Below are positions 8,878 to 18,771 of a DNA stretch of 64,000 bases, piece after piece. The notes under the pieces were generated by a model. The model made no database searches, was not told the DNA's origin, and worked only from the letters and a program-made list of their open reading frames with translations. Location: contig NZ_AKKK01000067.1 in assembly GCF_000281065.1 (NCBI RefSeq), positions 1 through 64,000 of the forward strand, read 5' to 3'. Each line of letters begins with the position of its first letter. Within the stretch, counting starts at the first letter, position 1. The DNA comes from Arthrobacter sp. M2012083 (lineage in GTDB: Bacteria > Actinomycetota > Actinomycetes > Actinomycetales > Micrococcaceae). The translations under genes were made by a program, and so were the position numbers.

Positions 8878-9839
8878 CGGAGGTCCCTTCCGGAGATGTC
8901 CAGGAACACGTCTTCCAGGCTACGCGCTTCCAGTCGCAGCGAAGCGGGCATGATGTTCCGTTCAGCCCACCACGCAGTCAATGATGCAAGGTCTTTCGGC
9001 GTGATGGCACCGGTGATTGAGTAACTCCCCGAGCGGGTCTCCGTTATCTGAAGGCCGCCACTGACAGCGCCGGTGAAATCCAATCCTCCAGGGGCATCGA
9101 AGTAGAGCGTCCGATCCGTGATGGCAGAATCTGCGGCATGATCGTGCCGGAGTAGCTCGGCGACCGTTCCCTCCACCACGTTGTGACCGCCGTCGATGAT
9201 GTACACGTAGTCCGCAAGGCGCTCCGCGTCATCCATCAGGTGCGTTGTCAGCACTATGCCCATCCCGGCGTCCCTCAGCTCGGCGATGAGCTCAAAAACC
9301 ATTTGCCGCGACTGCGGATCCAGACCGGCGCTGGGTTCGTCGAGGAACAGGATTTCGGGATTGCCGATAAGAGCGGCCGCCAGTGCCAGCCGCTGCTTCT
9401 GCCCCCCGGAAAGGCGGCGCACGCTTGTCCTGCTGAACTGGTTGATTCCCAGCCGTTCCACCAGCGCATCAACGTTCATGGGCTTTTGGTACATGCCGGC
9501 GACGTGCCGCAACAGAGGGATGGGACGGGCCGACGGCGGAAGGCCGCCGTCCTGGAGCATCACACCTACGCGGGACCTCAGGTCGGCACCTGCAGTGTCA
9601 GGGTCCGCTCCCAGCAGGGAAATGCTTCCGCCCGTTCGCTTCTGCAAGCCTTGGGCGCACTCCAGGGTGGTGGTTTTGCCAGCGCCGTTTGCACCCAGCA
9701 GGGCGGTTACTTGGCCGCGTTCGGCCACGAGGGACAGGCCACTGACCACCCTGAGCATTTTGCCGTCAAGGGAGGCGAGGGGGCCTACATCCTTGATGAG
9801 TCCATTTATAGTGAGGACAGGGGAATCGGGGGATCGCAC
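8874..9839 (-). CDS. ABC transporter ATP-binding protein (exporter type)
   Basis: A 321-residue ATPase. Walker A is GANGAGKTT (about 48-56), the signature is RLSGGQKQRLALAAAL, and Walker B is EILFLDEPSAGLDPQ, followed by the switch histidine in VLTTHLMDDAERLADY. The C-terminal ~90 residues form an accessory region typical of DrrA/CcmA-like drug or lipid exporters. The start is a GTG at 9839, although a downstream start near VLTINGL cannot be excluded. It pairs with the permease at 8113-8877 and is transcribed away from sufR across a ~110-bp shared promoter region. Confidence 0.88.
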   Translation of the reverse strand: MRSPDSPVLTINGLIKDVGPLASLDGKMLRVVSGLSLVAERGQVTALLGANGAGKTTTLECAQGLQKRTGGSISLLGADPDTAGADLRSRVGVMLQDGGLPPSARPIPLLRHVAGMYQKPMNVDALVERLGINQFSRTSVRRLSGGQKQRLALAAALIGNPEILFLDEPSAGLDPQSRQMVFELIAELRDAGMGIVLTTHLMDDAERLADYVYIIDGGHNVVEGTVAELLRHDHAADSAITDRTLYFDAPGGLDFTGAVSGGLQITETRSGSYSITGAITPKDLASLTAWWAERNIMPASLRLEARSLEDVFLDISGRDLR

Positions 9840-9884
9840 CAGAGTATTCTACGGGAAGTAGTACGGTCACACTTGGCCGCTGGC

Positions 9885-9903
9885 TAAGGTCAGTCTTGCC
9901 TTA
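9885..9903. promoter_or_regulatory. Candidate IdeR/DtxR iron box upstream of the suf operon
   Basis: The 19-mer TAAGGTCAGTCTTGCCTTA resembles the DtxR/IdeR consensus TTAGGTTAGGCTAACCTAA: 13 of 19 positions match strictly and 16 of 19 if A/T and G/C choices are allowed. The two arms are imperfectly self-complementary. It lies about 45 bp before the sufR start, in the divergent region with the ABC ATPase, a sensible site for iron control of Fe-S assembly. Seen by eye; no scoring matrix was run. Confidence 0.5.
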
Positions 9904-9948
9904 CTGGATGCATGAAACAAATTACGACATGATTGTGTTGTGTATTCC

Positions 9949-10770
9949 ATGAGCAGTCAAACGTCCATGCCCTCAAGGCGGCATGCCGCAGCGGCAGAGG
10001 CTTTCGGCGCCTCGCCTGTGCTGCCGGACGCGGATGACCGTACACGGGACCGCGTCTTGAGCGCTGTACTGGAGAACGGTCCGGTAAGTGCCGCGGAACT
10101 TGGCGACCTTCTGGGATTCACGCCGGCTGCAGTTCGTCGGCACCTTGACCATCTGGAACGCAGCGGCGTTATCGAGGTTAAACGAGTGGCCAAAGCTGGG
10201 TCCGGTGCAGGCCGCCCGGCACGCCGTTACGTCCTCAGCTCACAGGGGCAGTCCAAGCTCGGCGACGATTACTTGAATATAGCCAGCTCCGCGCTCAGGC
10301 GCCTCCAGGAACTTGCCGGCGAGGATGCAGTCCGGGAGTATGCGGAAGAACGCTTCTCGGACATGGAACGCCGCTACGCCCCCGAAGTGGAAGCCGCCGG
10401 TGACGACATCACGGCCCGCGCCATGGCACTGTCAAAGGCCCTCAGTCGTGATGGTTTTGTTGCCTCAGCCCACTCCATAGAAGCCAAGGCACCTTTGCCG
10501 GCAGCGTTGTCCAGTGTCCAGCTCTGCCAAGGTCACTGCCCGATCCAGCGGCTCGCCGCAGAGTTTCCCGTGTTTTGCGACACGGAGACCAAAGTCTTCT
10601 CGCGCTTGGTGGGTGTCGATGTCCGGCGCCTCTCCACGCTAGCGCAGGGCGGACACGTCTGCACCACCCACATACCTACCGGGCGTCCGGCTGCCACGGC
10701 ATCCCCAGATGTCGCAGAGCAGCCCGGGAATCCGTACCAGGAATCAAACAACCAGCAAGAAAGGCCGTGA
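9949..10770 (+). CDS. sufR: SufR-family iron-sulfur transcriptional regulator
   Basis: A 273-residue winged-helix regulator. The N-terminal HTH spans about 32-77 (RDRVLSAVLENGPVSAAELG ... AAVRRHLDHLERSGVIE) with a wing that includes GAGRPARRY. The C-terminal half carries the cysteines expected to hold an Fe-S cluster: C193 and C197 (C-x3-C), C210 and C238. SufR proteins repress the suf operon when their cluster is loaded. I chose the ATG at 9949 over an in-frame GTG at 9940. Its TGA overlaps the sufB ATG (10768-10772), so repressor and first assembly gene are coupled. Confidence 0.93.
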   Translation: MSSQTSMPSRRHAAAAEAFGASPVLPDADDRTRDRVLSAVLENGPVSAAELGDLLGFTPAAVRRHLDHLERSGVIEVKRVAKAGSGAGRPARRYVLSSQGQSKLGDDYLNIASSALRRLQELAGEDAVREYAEERFSDMERRYAPEVEAAGDDITARAMALSKALSRDGFVASAHSIEAKAPLPAALSSVQLCQGHCPIQRLAAEFPVFCDTETKVFSRLVGVDVRRLSTLAQGGHVCTTHIPTGRPAATASPDVAEQPGNPYQESNNQQERP

Positions 10771-12233
10771 TGACGGACCAAATAGCAGAGAAAGCGGTAG
10801 CTGACGGCACTGTGATCTCGGAGATTCTGGAGAAGAATCCCGAACTGCACGGTATCGGAAACTACGAGTACGGCTGGGCCGACAAGAACGACGTAGGCGC
10901 CAACGCCCGTCGTGGCCTCAACGAGGAGGTCGTCCGCGACATTTCCTCGAAGAAGAACGAGCCCGAATGGATGCTCGATCTGCGGCTCAAGGGCCTTAAG
11001 TACTTCGACCGCAAGCCCATGCCTACCTGGGGTGCAGACCTCTCCGGCATCGACTTCGACAACATCAAATACTTCGTGCGCTCCACTGAGAAGCAGGCGG
11101 CAACGTGGGAAGACCTTCCGGAAGACATCCGGAACACCTACGAAAAGCTGGGCATTCCGGAAGCTGAGCGCAGCCGCTTGGTCTCGGGCGTCGCAGCCCA
11201 GTACGAGTCCGAGGTTGTGTACCACCAGATCCGCGAGGACCTGGAAGCCCAGGGCGTCATCTTCCTTGACACTGACACCGCGCTGCGGGAACACCCGGAG
11301 ATCTTCCAGGAGTACTTCGGCACCATCATCCCTGTGGGCGACAACAAGTTCGCGTCGCTGAACACGGCCGTATGGTCCGGCGGATCGTTCGTGTACGTGC
11401 CCAAGGGCGTGCACGTGGACATCCCCCTGCAGGCATACTTCCGTATCAACACGGAAAACATGGGCCAGTTCGAGCGCACGCTGATCATCGCCGATGAGGA
11501 CTCCTACGTTCACTACATCGAGGGCTGCACCGCTCCGATCTACACCTCGGACTCGCTGCACTCGGCCGTCGTGGAGATCATCGTGAAGAAGGGCGCACGC
11601 GTCCGCTACACGACCATCCAGAACTGGTCCACCAACGTGTACAACCTCGTGACCAAGCGCGCAATCTGCGAAGAGGGCGCCACCATGGAGTGGATCGATG
11701 GCAACATCGGTTCCAAGGTGACCATGAAGTACCCGGCCGTCTACCTTGTGGGCGAGCACGCCAAGGGCGAGACACTGTCCATCGCTTTCGCGGGCGAGGG
11801 CCAGCACCAGGACACCGGGTCCAAGATGGTGCACATCGCACCGAACACCAAGAGCTCCATCATTTCCAAGTCCGTGGCCCGCGGCGGCGGACGCGCTGCT
11901 TACCGCGGCCTGGTACAGGTCCGTGAAGGAGCCAAGCACTCGGCCAACACGGTTCGTTGTGATGCCCTCCTGGTGGACACCATCTCCCGTTCGGACACGT
12001 ACCCGTACATTGACATCCGCGAGGATGACGTTGTCATGGGCCACGAGGCCACCGTTTCACGCGTCAGCGAAGAGCAGCTCTTCTATCTGATGTCCCGCGG
12101 CATGCCCGAAGATGAGGCCATGGCCATGATCGTGCGCGGCTTCATCGAGCCGATCGCGCGTGAATTGCCCATGGAATACGCTCTCGAGCTGAACCGCCTG
12201 ATTGAACTGCAGATGGAAGGGTCCGTCGGTTAA
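10770..12233 (+). CDS. sufB: Fe-S cluster assembly scaffold SufB
   Basis: A 487-residue member of the SufB/SufD beta-helix family; it forms the SufBC2D scaffold on which Fe-S clusters are built. The N terminus NPELHGIGNYEYGWADK and the core run FVYVPKGVHVDIPLQAYFRI are diagnostic. C397 in NTVRCDALLVD corresponds to the conserved scaffold cysteine region (E. coli C405 by rough alignment). The frame is open well upstream, but MTDQIAEKAV at 10770 is the normal start, preceded by AGAAAGG and overlapping the sufR stop. No intein is present, unlike the Mycobacterium tuberculosis SufB. Followed by sufD after 2 bp. Confidence 0.97.
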   Translation: MTDQIAEKAVADGTVISEILEKNPELHGIGNYEYGWADKNDVGANARRGLNEEVVRDISSKKNEPEWMLDLRLKGLKYFDRKPMPTWGADLSGIDFDNIKYFVRSTEKQAATWEDLPEDIRNTYEKLGIPEAERSRLVSGVAAQYESEVVYHQIREDLEAQGVIFLDTDTALREHPEIFQEYFGTIIPVGDNKFASLNTAVWSGGSFVYVPKGVHVDIPLQAYFRINTENMGQFERTLIIADEDSYVHYIEGCTAPIYTSDSLHSAVVEIIVKKGARVRYTTIQNWSTNVYNLVTKRAICEEGATMEWIDGNIGSKVTMKYPAVYLVGEHAKGETLSIAFAGEGQHQDTGSKMVHIAPNTKSSIISKSVARGGGRAAYRGLVQVREGAKHSANTVRCDALLVDTISRSDTYPYIDIREDDVVMGHEATVSRVSEEQLFYLMSRGMPEDEAMAMIVRGFIEPIARELPMEYALELNRLIELQMEGSVG

Positions 12234-12235
12234 CA

Positions 12236-13549
12236 ATGACTGATATCACTACTGAAAAGGCGCGCATCGGCGCGCCCTCGGCCCAGCCGTTTATCAACGG
12301 CTTCACCGAGGAAGGCGAGAACCTTTCGCCCGTCAACACCGGAACGAACACCAGCACGACGTCGGAGCAGCCTTCCGCTGGTCCGCTTGCGGGTGCTTCG
12401 GCCAAGAGCCACTCGCATGGCGGCGGCGTAGGGATTCCGGACAGCTCCCGTGCTGGTCGTCTCACGTCTTACAAGATGGCGGACTTCAAGCCGTTGAACG
12501 GCCTTGAGGAAGACTGGCGCTTCACGCCGCTGAAGCGCCTGCGTGGCCTTCACACCGAGGTCCTCAACGGCGTAGCTCCGGCTGTGAGCGTTACTGCACC
12601 GGCCGGCGTCGTCGTTGAAACCGTTGGCCGCGATGACAAGCGCATTGGCCAGGCGGCCATCCCGGAGGACCTCGTGTCCGCCAACGCCTGGGAGAACTTC
12701 GCCGAGGCCACTGTCGTCACCGTGCCCGCCGAGCTGCAGGCCGAAAGTGAAGTTTCCGTCCTGATTACCGGCGCTGGAGAGGCACCGTCTGCGCAGCACA
12801 TCGTGATTGTGGCAGAACGCTTCTCCAAGGCCGTTGTAGTTCTGGACCACCAGGGTTCCGCGGTTGTGTCCGAGAACGTGGAAATCATCGTTGAAGATGG
12901 CGCTGAACTGACCGTTGTGTCCTTGCAGGAATGGGCAGATAACGCTGTCCACGCGTCATCGCAGCAGGCAAAGATCGGCCGCGATGCCAAGTTCAAGCAC
13001 ATCGTGGTCAGCCTTGGCGGTGACCTCGTACGCGTTACGCCGTCCACGCGCTTCACCGCGCCGGGTGCCGACGTCGAAATGTTCGGCCTGTACTTCGCGG
13101 ACGCCGGACAGCACCTTGAGCAGCGACTCTTCGTTGACCACGCAGTGGCCAACTGCAAGTCACGCGTCCTGTACAAGGGTGCCCTTCAGGGCCGCAACGC
13201 CCACAGCGTGTGGGTGGGCGACGTCCTGATCCGCAAGGAAGCCGAAGGCACGGATACCTACGAGGCCAACCGTAACCTGGTCCTCACCGATGGCGCCCGC
13301 GCGGACTCAGTTCCCAACCTCGAAATCGAAACCGGTTTGATCGAAGGTGCAGGCCATGCCAGCGCCACCGGCCGTTTTGACGACGAGCACCTGTTCTACC
13401 TCATGGCCCGTGGCATCCCGGAAAAGGTTGCACGCCGCCTGGTGGTCCGAGGCTTCCTCAACGAGATCATCCAGCAGATCAAGGTTCCGGCAATCGAAGA
13501 GCGCCTGACCGCAGCTGTTGAGCGCGAACTCGCCGCGACCGACAACTAA
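12236..13549 (+). CDS. sufD: Fe-S cluster assembly protein SufD
   Basis: A 437-residue SufB/SufD-family protein and partner of SufB and SufC in the cytosolic SufBC2D complex. The first ~70 residues are low-complexity (repeated N, T, S and G) and include SHSHGGG. The family core begins at YKMADFKPLNGLEEDWRFTP, and the C-terminal conserved run is HASATGRFDDEHLFYLMARG. Starts two bases after the sufB stop with ATG at 12236 and is followed 21 bp later by the Rieske ferredoxin. Confident assignment. Confidence 0.95.
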   Translation: MTDITTEKARIGAPSAQPFINGFTEEGENLSPVNTGTNTSTTSEQPSAGPLAGASAKSHSHGGGVGIPDSSRAGRLTSYKMADFKPLNGLEEDWRFTPLKRLRGLHTEVLNGVAPAVSVTAPAGVVVETVGRDDKRIGQAAIPEDLVSANAWENFAEATVVTVPAELQAESEVSVLITGAGEAPSAQHIVIVAERFSKAVVVLDHQGSAVVSENVEIIVEDGAELTVVSLQEWADNAVHASSQQAKIGRDAKFKHIVVSLGGDLVRVTPSTRFTAPGADVEMFGLYFADAGQHLEQRLFVDHAVANCKSRVLYKGALQGRNAHSVWVGDVLIRKEAEGTDTYEANRNLVLTDGARADSVPNLEIETGLIEGAGHASATGRFDDEHLFYLMARGIPEKVARRLVVRGFLNEIIQQIKVPAIEERLTAAVERELAATDN

Positions 13550-13570
13550 GACAGGCCAGGCAGAGCAACA

Positions 13571-13927
13571 ATGAGTGAAGAAACCAAGGGCGAACTGGTA
13601 TGCAACGCCAATGACATCCAGGTCAAGCAAGCGCTGCGCGTCCTGATTGATGACTACCCCGTAGCCATTGTCAAGGACTCGATGGGCGACATCCACGCCA
13701 TCGCCGATACCTGCTCGCACGCGGACATCTCGTTGTCCGAGGGTGAGGTTGAAGGCTGCGCGATTGAATGCTGGGGACATGGTTCCCAGTTCGACCTCCG
13801 CAGTGGACAGCCCCTCCAGCTGCCTGCTTACGACCCCGTCCCCGTTTTCGCTGTCACCATCGACGGAGACGACGTTTACGTGGACGTGACCAACGTTGTG
13901 AACGGCGCCTCGGTAGATCACTACTGA
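13571..13927 (+). CDS. Rieske-type [2Fe-2S] ferredoxin in the suf operon
   Basis: A 118-residue single-domain Rieske protein. The cluster-binding pairs are C-S-H (in TCSHADIS) and C-W-G-H (in ECWGHGSQFDLRSG), the C-x-H ... C-x2-H pattern. Proteins of this type are often annotated as the ferredoxin subunit of non-heme iron oxygenases, but no oxygenase is near. Its position between sufD and sufC suggests electron supply to cluster assembly or use as an early cluster acceptor; this is inference. A strong GAAAGAAAG purine stretch precedes the following sufC start. Confidence 0.9.
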   Translation: MSEETKGELVCNANDIQVKQALRVLIDDYPVAIVKDSMGDIHAIADTCSHADISLSEGEVEGCAIECWGHGSQFDLRSGQPLQLPAYDPVPVFAVTIDGDDVYVDVTNVVNGASVDHY

Positions 13928-13970
13928 GCGCCCAGTACCGCCAGACTTACGAACGGAAAGAAAGAAGAGC

Positions 13971-14756
<786 letters not shown>

Positions 14757-14769
14757 TTAGGATCGTTCC

Positions 14770-15102
14770 ATGACCGAAATCAACACGGCGCGAACCAGCC
14801 TCGAGGACGTCGAGGAAGCGCTCAAGGACGTCATTGACCCGGAACTCGGGGTTAACGTGGTGGATCTGGGCCTTCTTTACGGGCTCAAGTACTCCGACGA
14901 AGATGGCGCGCTCCTGATCGACATGACACTGACGACGGCGGCCTGCCCGCTGACGGACGTGCTTGAAGAGCAGGTGGGCAAGTCCCTCGACGGCGTAGTT
15001 GATGATTGGCGCCTGAACTGGGTATGGATGCCGCCATGGGGTCCCGAGCGGATCACCGACGACGGCAAGGACCAGATGCGGGCCCTCGGCTTCAACATCT
15101 GA
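14770..15102 (+). CDS. sufT: SufT-like MIP18/DUF59 metal-sulfur cluster assembly factor
   Basis: A 110-residue DUF59/MIP18 domain protein. The motifs DVIDPELGVNVVDLGLLYGL and TTAACPLTDVLEEQV (with the conserved cysteine) identify the family, which helps mature or deliver Fe-S clusters. It is the last gene of the suf operon and is followed by a strong terminator at 15136. In many actinobacteria sufS and sufU lie between sufC and this gene; here the gap is only 13 bp, so both are missing from the locus. Confidence 0.92.
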   Translation: MTEINTARTSLEDVEEALKDVIDPELGVNVVDLGLLYGLKYSDEDGALLIDMTLTTAACPLTDVLEEQVGKSLDGVVDDWRLNWVWMPPWGPERITDDGKDQMRALGFNI

Positions 15103-15135
15103 TCATCAGTTTTTCGCTTGCTTCGGCGGGCACAA

Positions 15136-15176
15136 GGAAGGGTTCCGGGCTTGCCGCCCGGAACCCTTCCTTTTTT
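15136..15176 (+). terminator. Rho-independent terminator of the suf operon
   Basis: A perfect 15-bp stem (15136-15150 with 15156-15170) with loop TTGCC is followed by six T residues. It sits 33 bp after the sufT stop. Confidence 0.93.
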
Positions 15177-15208
15177 ATGTCGTCAATGCGCTCATGTCGC
15201 CACATGCA

Positions 15209-16111
15209 CTACGGCGCAGCAACCCCAAACGTGTCGCACTTGTTGATATCGCCCGTGGTGTATCCCTGATAGAACCACTTCTGCCGCTGCTCACTGGACC
15301 CGTGGGTCCAAGATTCGGGAGACACCCGGCCGGTAGCCGCCTCCTGGATCCGGTCATCACCAACGGCGGAAGCGGCCGAGAGCGCATCCTGCAGGTCCTG
15401 CTGCGTCAGGGGATCAAGGAAAGGTTTCCCGCTGGCGTCCGTTTGGGTGGTGGCGTGCCGAACCCACAGTCCCGCATAGCAATCAGCCTGGAGTTCCACC
15501 CTGACGGCGCCGGACTGGGGACCTTGCGGGTCCTGCTGGGCCTGGTCAAGGTTGCCGAGAATGTTCTGGACATGGTGTCCAAATTCGTGGGCCACTACAT
15601 ACTCCTGCGCCAGGGGACCTCCCGACGAGCCGAAGCGGGTTACCAAGTCATCAAAGAACCCAGGATCAAAGTATGCTGTGGTGTCCGCAGGGCAGTAGAA
15701 CGGACCCACGGCACTTGTGGCCGCACCGCAACCGGTGTTCGTGGCTTGGCTGAAAATCACGGTTTTGGGACGGGGATACTCCACGTTGTAGTCCGCCAAA
15801 TAGTCGGGCCAGAAGGCATTGAGGCTGTTCACTGTCCCTGTGATCCGGCAGTCCAGGCGCTTGTCGGCATCGGCACCGGTCTGGCATTCCTGGACACCTC
15901 CGGCACCACCACCACTTTCGACGGCGGGTGGCTGGCTTCCGCTGCCTGTGAGGTCCCCGAGGATACTGGGATTGATACCGAAGAGAGCCAGAAGGAGCAC
16001 CACAATTCCACCGCCGATGCCACCGCCGATCTTGGTGCCGCGGCCCATGCCGCCGCCACGTCTGTCTTCTACTTGCGAGGGGTCAAGCTGCGCGCCGTCA
16101 TTGAAACTCAT
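15209..16111 (-). CDS. Neutral zinc metallopeptidase (YpfJ family), membrane-anchored
   Basis: A 300-residue protein of the putative neutral zinc metallopeptidase family (PF04228). A short cytoplasmic N terminus (MSFNDGAQLDPSQVEDRRGG) is followed by one membrane helix (about IGGGIVVLLLALFGI), and the rest should be outside the cell. The zinc site is HEFGH in VVAHEFGHHVQNIL, with CPADTTAYFDPGFF before it and a later ELQADCYAGLW that supplies the third ligand. The open frame continues to 16189, but MSFNDG at 16111 fits the family. Substrate unknown. It ends toward the suf operon, convergent with its terminator. Confidence 0.9.
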   Translation of the reverse strand: MSFNDGAQLDPSQVEDRRGGGMGRGTKIGGGIGGGIVVLLLALFGINPSILGDLTGSGSQPPAVESGGGAGGVQECQTGADADKRLDCRITGTVNSLNAFWPDYLADYNVEYPRPKTVIFSQATNTGCGAATSAVGPFYCPADTTAYFDPGFFDDLVTRFGSSGGPLAQEYVVAHEFGHHVQNILGNLDQAQQDPQGPQSGAVRVELQADCYAGLWVRHATTQTDASGKPFLDPLTQQDLQDALSAASAVGDDRIQEAATGRVSPESWTHGSSEQRQKWFYQGYTTGDINKCDTFGVAAP

Positions 16112-16172
16112 ACAGTCAGAATAGACGTCACTATTGGTGCCCGGCGCCGGACACTGCCGTAAAATTGTGTGG

Positions 16173-17564
16173 ATGCCTTTCCTGGACAAACTTCAGCTCT
16201 GGGCCGAAGAGCGCCCCCACGACACCGCCGTCGTTGTGGGCAGCAGCCGGCTCACTTGGGCGGGACTTCGCGACGCTGCAGCGGGGCTGCTGGGCAACGC
16301 GACTGCCACTACTGTTCTTGCCGAGCCCAACTCCGTTCGATTTGTGGAGCGCTACGCGGCCGCGGTGGCGGGGGAGCGTCGCTGTGCGGTGCTGGATCCC
16401 GAATGGCCGCTCCCCATGATCGAGGAAGTTTCATCACGCGTTTCCGGGACCACCACCTCCGGTGATGCCGAGCTGGTGGACGGAGACCCGTCCAGTACCT
16501 TCCTCATTGGCCTCACGTCCGGTACCACGTCGGTTCCGAAGGCGTTCACAAGGTCACGCCGTTCCTGGCAGGTGTCGTTTGAAGCGTCCATCGAATTTTT
16601 TGGCCTTTCGCAGGATGATTGCACCCTTGCGCCGGGGCCCCTGTCAGCCAGCCTGAATCTGTATGCCCTCTCGGAGTGCCTGTACGCAGGGGCCGCGTTC
16701 CATACGCTTGAGTCATTCGACGTCGGCGACGCCCATGCTGCCATCAGTCACGACGGCATCACCCGGCTGGTCCTGGCACCCACGGCGCTGCGTCTACTTA
16801 GCGAACGGGGACTCGCCGGCGACGTTGATGCTTCCGGCATCCGCAGCATCATTTGCGCGGGTTCCAAGTTGGACGCCCGGACCTTGGAGGCGGCACGGCG
16901 ATGGGCGCCCCGGGCCGCCATCTACGAGTACTACGGCGCCTCCGAGTTGAGCTTTGTTTCCGGCACACGCCTGGCCGCTGGTGAACCACTGGACGCGGGT
17001 GGCACCGGCATTGGCTTGCCTTTCCCAGGTGTTGAACTGAGCATCCTCGATGACACCGGCAAGCCCCTGCCGGACGGCGACCACGGTAATATCAGCGTTC
17101 GCAGCGGAATGGTCAGCAACGGCTACCTCTGGGGAGACGATGGCCAAGCCTTGCGGTGCCTTGACGGATGGTACACCGTGGGGGATCAAGGCTTCCTGGA
17201 AAACGGCACCCTTCACATTCTCGGCCGCCGCTCGGACATGATCATCACCTCTGGCAAGAACGTCTACCCGCACGAGGTCGAGCTTGCAGTTGCCTCCGTG
17301 CCCGGTGTGGACGTTGCGATTGCCGCTGGGGCACCCGACGATATCCGCGGCCAAAAGGTGATTGCCGGCGTCGTGCCTGCCTACGGAGCGGTCACCGCTA
17401 CCCAGCTGCGCACGGGCCTGGATGGCCTGCTGGCACGCGATAAATGGCCGCTGCAGTACTACTTATTGGCGGAGCTGCCCATGACCGACCGGGGCAAGGT
17501 CAGTAGGAGAGTCCTGCTGGATTGGATCAAGAATCATGACCCCCGGGCACAGCCCCTTGGGTAG
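16173..17564 (+). CDS. AMP-dependent acyl-CoA ligase (YhfT-like)
   Basis: A 463-residue adenylate-forming enzyme. The phosphate-binding A3 motif is LTSGTTSVPKAFTRS, A5 is YEYYGASELSF, A7-A8 is LGRRSDMIITSGKNVYPHEVE, and the catalytic lysine motif is DRGKVSRRVL at the C terminus, so all core motifs are present. The short length resembles Bacillus subtilis YhfT. It overlaps the following thiolase gene by 29 bp, and the pair stands beside bioY-M-N, echoing the Bacillus yhfU(bioY)-yhfT-yhfS operon. A role with a biotin-related acyl substrate (for example pimelate or a fatty acid) is an inference. ATG 16173 preferred; GTG 16167 possible. Confidence 0.85.
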   Translation: MPFLDKLQLWAEERPHDTAVVVGSSRLTWAGLRDAAAGLLGNATATTVLAEPNSVRFVERYAAAVAGERRCAVLDPEWPLPMIEEVSSRVSGTTTSGDAELVDGDPSSTFLIGLTSGTTSVPKAFTRSRRSWQVSFEASIEFFGLSQDDCTLAPGPLSASLNLYALSECLYAGAAFHTLESFDVGDAHAAISHDGITRLVLAPTALRLLSERGLAGDVDASGIRSIICAGSKLDARTLEAARRWAPRAAIYEYYGASELSFVSGTRLAAGEPLDAGGTGIGLPFPGVELSILDDTGKPLPDGDHGNISVRSGMVSNGYLWGDDGQALRCLDGWYTVGDQGFLENGTLHILGRRSDMIITSGKNVYPHEVELAVASVPGVDVAIAAGAPDDIRGQKVIAGVVPAYGAVTATQLRTGLDGLLARDKWPLQYYLLAELPMTDRGKVSRRVLLDWIKNHDPRAQPLG

Positions 17565-18771
17565 CAGCAAGCCTGGCGTCGGAATGGTGCACCACGGATC
17601 CAATGAATCCCGGCAACCAGTAATCATCGCCGCGCTCCGGTCTCCGATTTGTCGTGCCAACGGGCAACTGAAGCATCTGCGTGCGCCGGATCTCCTGGCG
17701 CCCGTGCTGGGTGCCCTTCTGCAGAAAATAGATGCGGACCCTGCGGATGTTGATGATGTCATCATCGGAAACGCCGTGGGCGGCGGCGGTAATGTGGCCC
17801 GCTTTGCCGCACTCCAGGCCAGCCTACCCGTCACAGTACCGGGCCTTACCGTTGACCGGCAGTGCGGTTCAGGCCTGGACGCCATTGCGCTGGCGTCACG
17901 GCTCGTGGCTGCCGGGGGTACTTCGCTATATCTTGCCGGCGGCGTTGAGAGCATCAGTACCGCACCGGCCCGGGCCAACAGAACCGACGACGGCGAACTC
18001 GAGTTTTACTCGAGGGCCAGCTTTGTGCCTCCACAGTTCGGTGACCCCGACATGGGTGTCGCTGCAGAGAACGTGGCCCGCGCGTTTGGCGTGACCCGGG
18101 AGAAACAGGACGGGTACGCACTCCGAAGCCATCGCCGCGCGCTTGAAGCTGCAAGCGCGGGCTCTTTTGCGGATGAGATCGTCCCGCTCAAGAGCAACGA
18201 AAAGCTGGTGGATTCCGACGACGGCCCCCGGGCTACCTTGCGGGCGTCCCTGATGTCGAGGTTCCCGGCTGCGTTCGTCCCGGGTGGAACGGTCACGGCG
18301 GCGAACTCCTGCTTCGATGCAGACGCAGCCTCTGCCGTGGTCATCACCTCACTCGAGCGGGCCCGCGAGATGGGAGCCGTGGACGGATTGCTGGTATTGG
18401 GGTGTGACACCGCCGGCGTTGATCCGGAACTCCTTGGTATCGGAGCCGCCCACGCCGCCGAACGGCTCCTCAACCGGCACGAAGTGGCCGCAGGAGACCT
18501 TGACCTGATTGAGTTCAACGAGGCGTTCGCCTCCCAAACGATTGCATGCCTGGATTACTTAGGCATAGATCCCGAGCGAGCCAACCTCGACGGCGGCGCC
18601 TTGGCTTTGGGCCACGGCTACGGCGCCTCGGGGGCGGTCTTGGTAACACGATTGATGGCCCAGGCACGCAGACGATATGCAACGGATGGAGAGAGCCCGT
18701 TGGCGTTGGCAATGATCAGCATTGCAGGCGGCATGGGAACTGCTGCGCTGATGCAGTACAGCAGGCTTTAG
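17536..18771 (+). CDS. Thiolase-family acetyl-CoA acyltransferase (YhfS-like), altered active site
   Basis: A 411-residue thiolase. The acyl-accepting cysteine is C110 in DRQCGSGLDAI. EFNEAFASQTIA and the active-site histidine (H360 in LGHGYGASGA) are present. The second catalytic cysteine, normally in C-x-G-G-G-x-G near the C terminus, is a serine here (S395 in MISIAGGMG). The start overlaps the acyl-CoA ligase by 29 bp; a second ATG at 17584 would remove the overlap. Its stop overlaps the convergent bioN stop (18768-18771). Resembles Bacillus YhfS in neighbourhood; function uncertain. Confidence 0.84.
   Translation: MTPGHSPLGSSKPGVGMVHHGSNESRQPVIIAALRSPICRANGQLKHLRAPDLLAPVLGALLQKIDADPADVDDVIIGNAVGGGGNVARFAALQASLPVTVPGLTVDRQCGSGLDAIALASRLVAAGGTSLYLAGGVESISTAPARANRTDDGELEFYSRASFVPPQFGDPDMGVAAENVARAFGVTREKQDGYALRSHRRALEAASAGSFADEIVPLKSNEKLVDSDDGPRATLRASLMSRFPAAFVPGGTVTAANSCFDADAASAVVITSLERAREMGAVDGLLVLGCDTAGVDPELLGIGAAHAAERLLNRHEVAAGDLDLIEFNEAFASQTIACLDYLGIDPERANLDGGALALGHGYGASGAVLVTRLMAQARRRYATDGESPLALAMISIAGGMGTAALMQYSRL

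Noticed and set aside
10533..12044. A 503-codon open frame opposite sufB
   Set aside because: Shadow of sufB; composition (many V, H, D and G without a domain) is typical of antisense frames.
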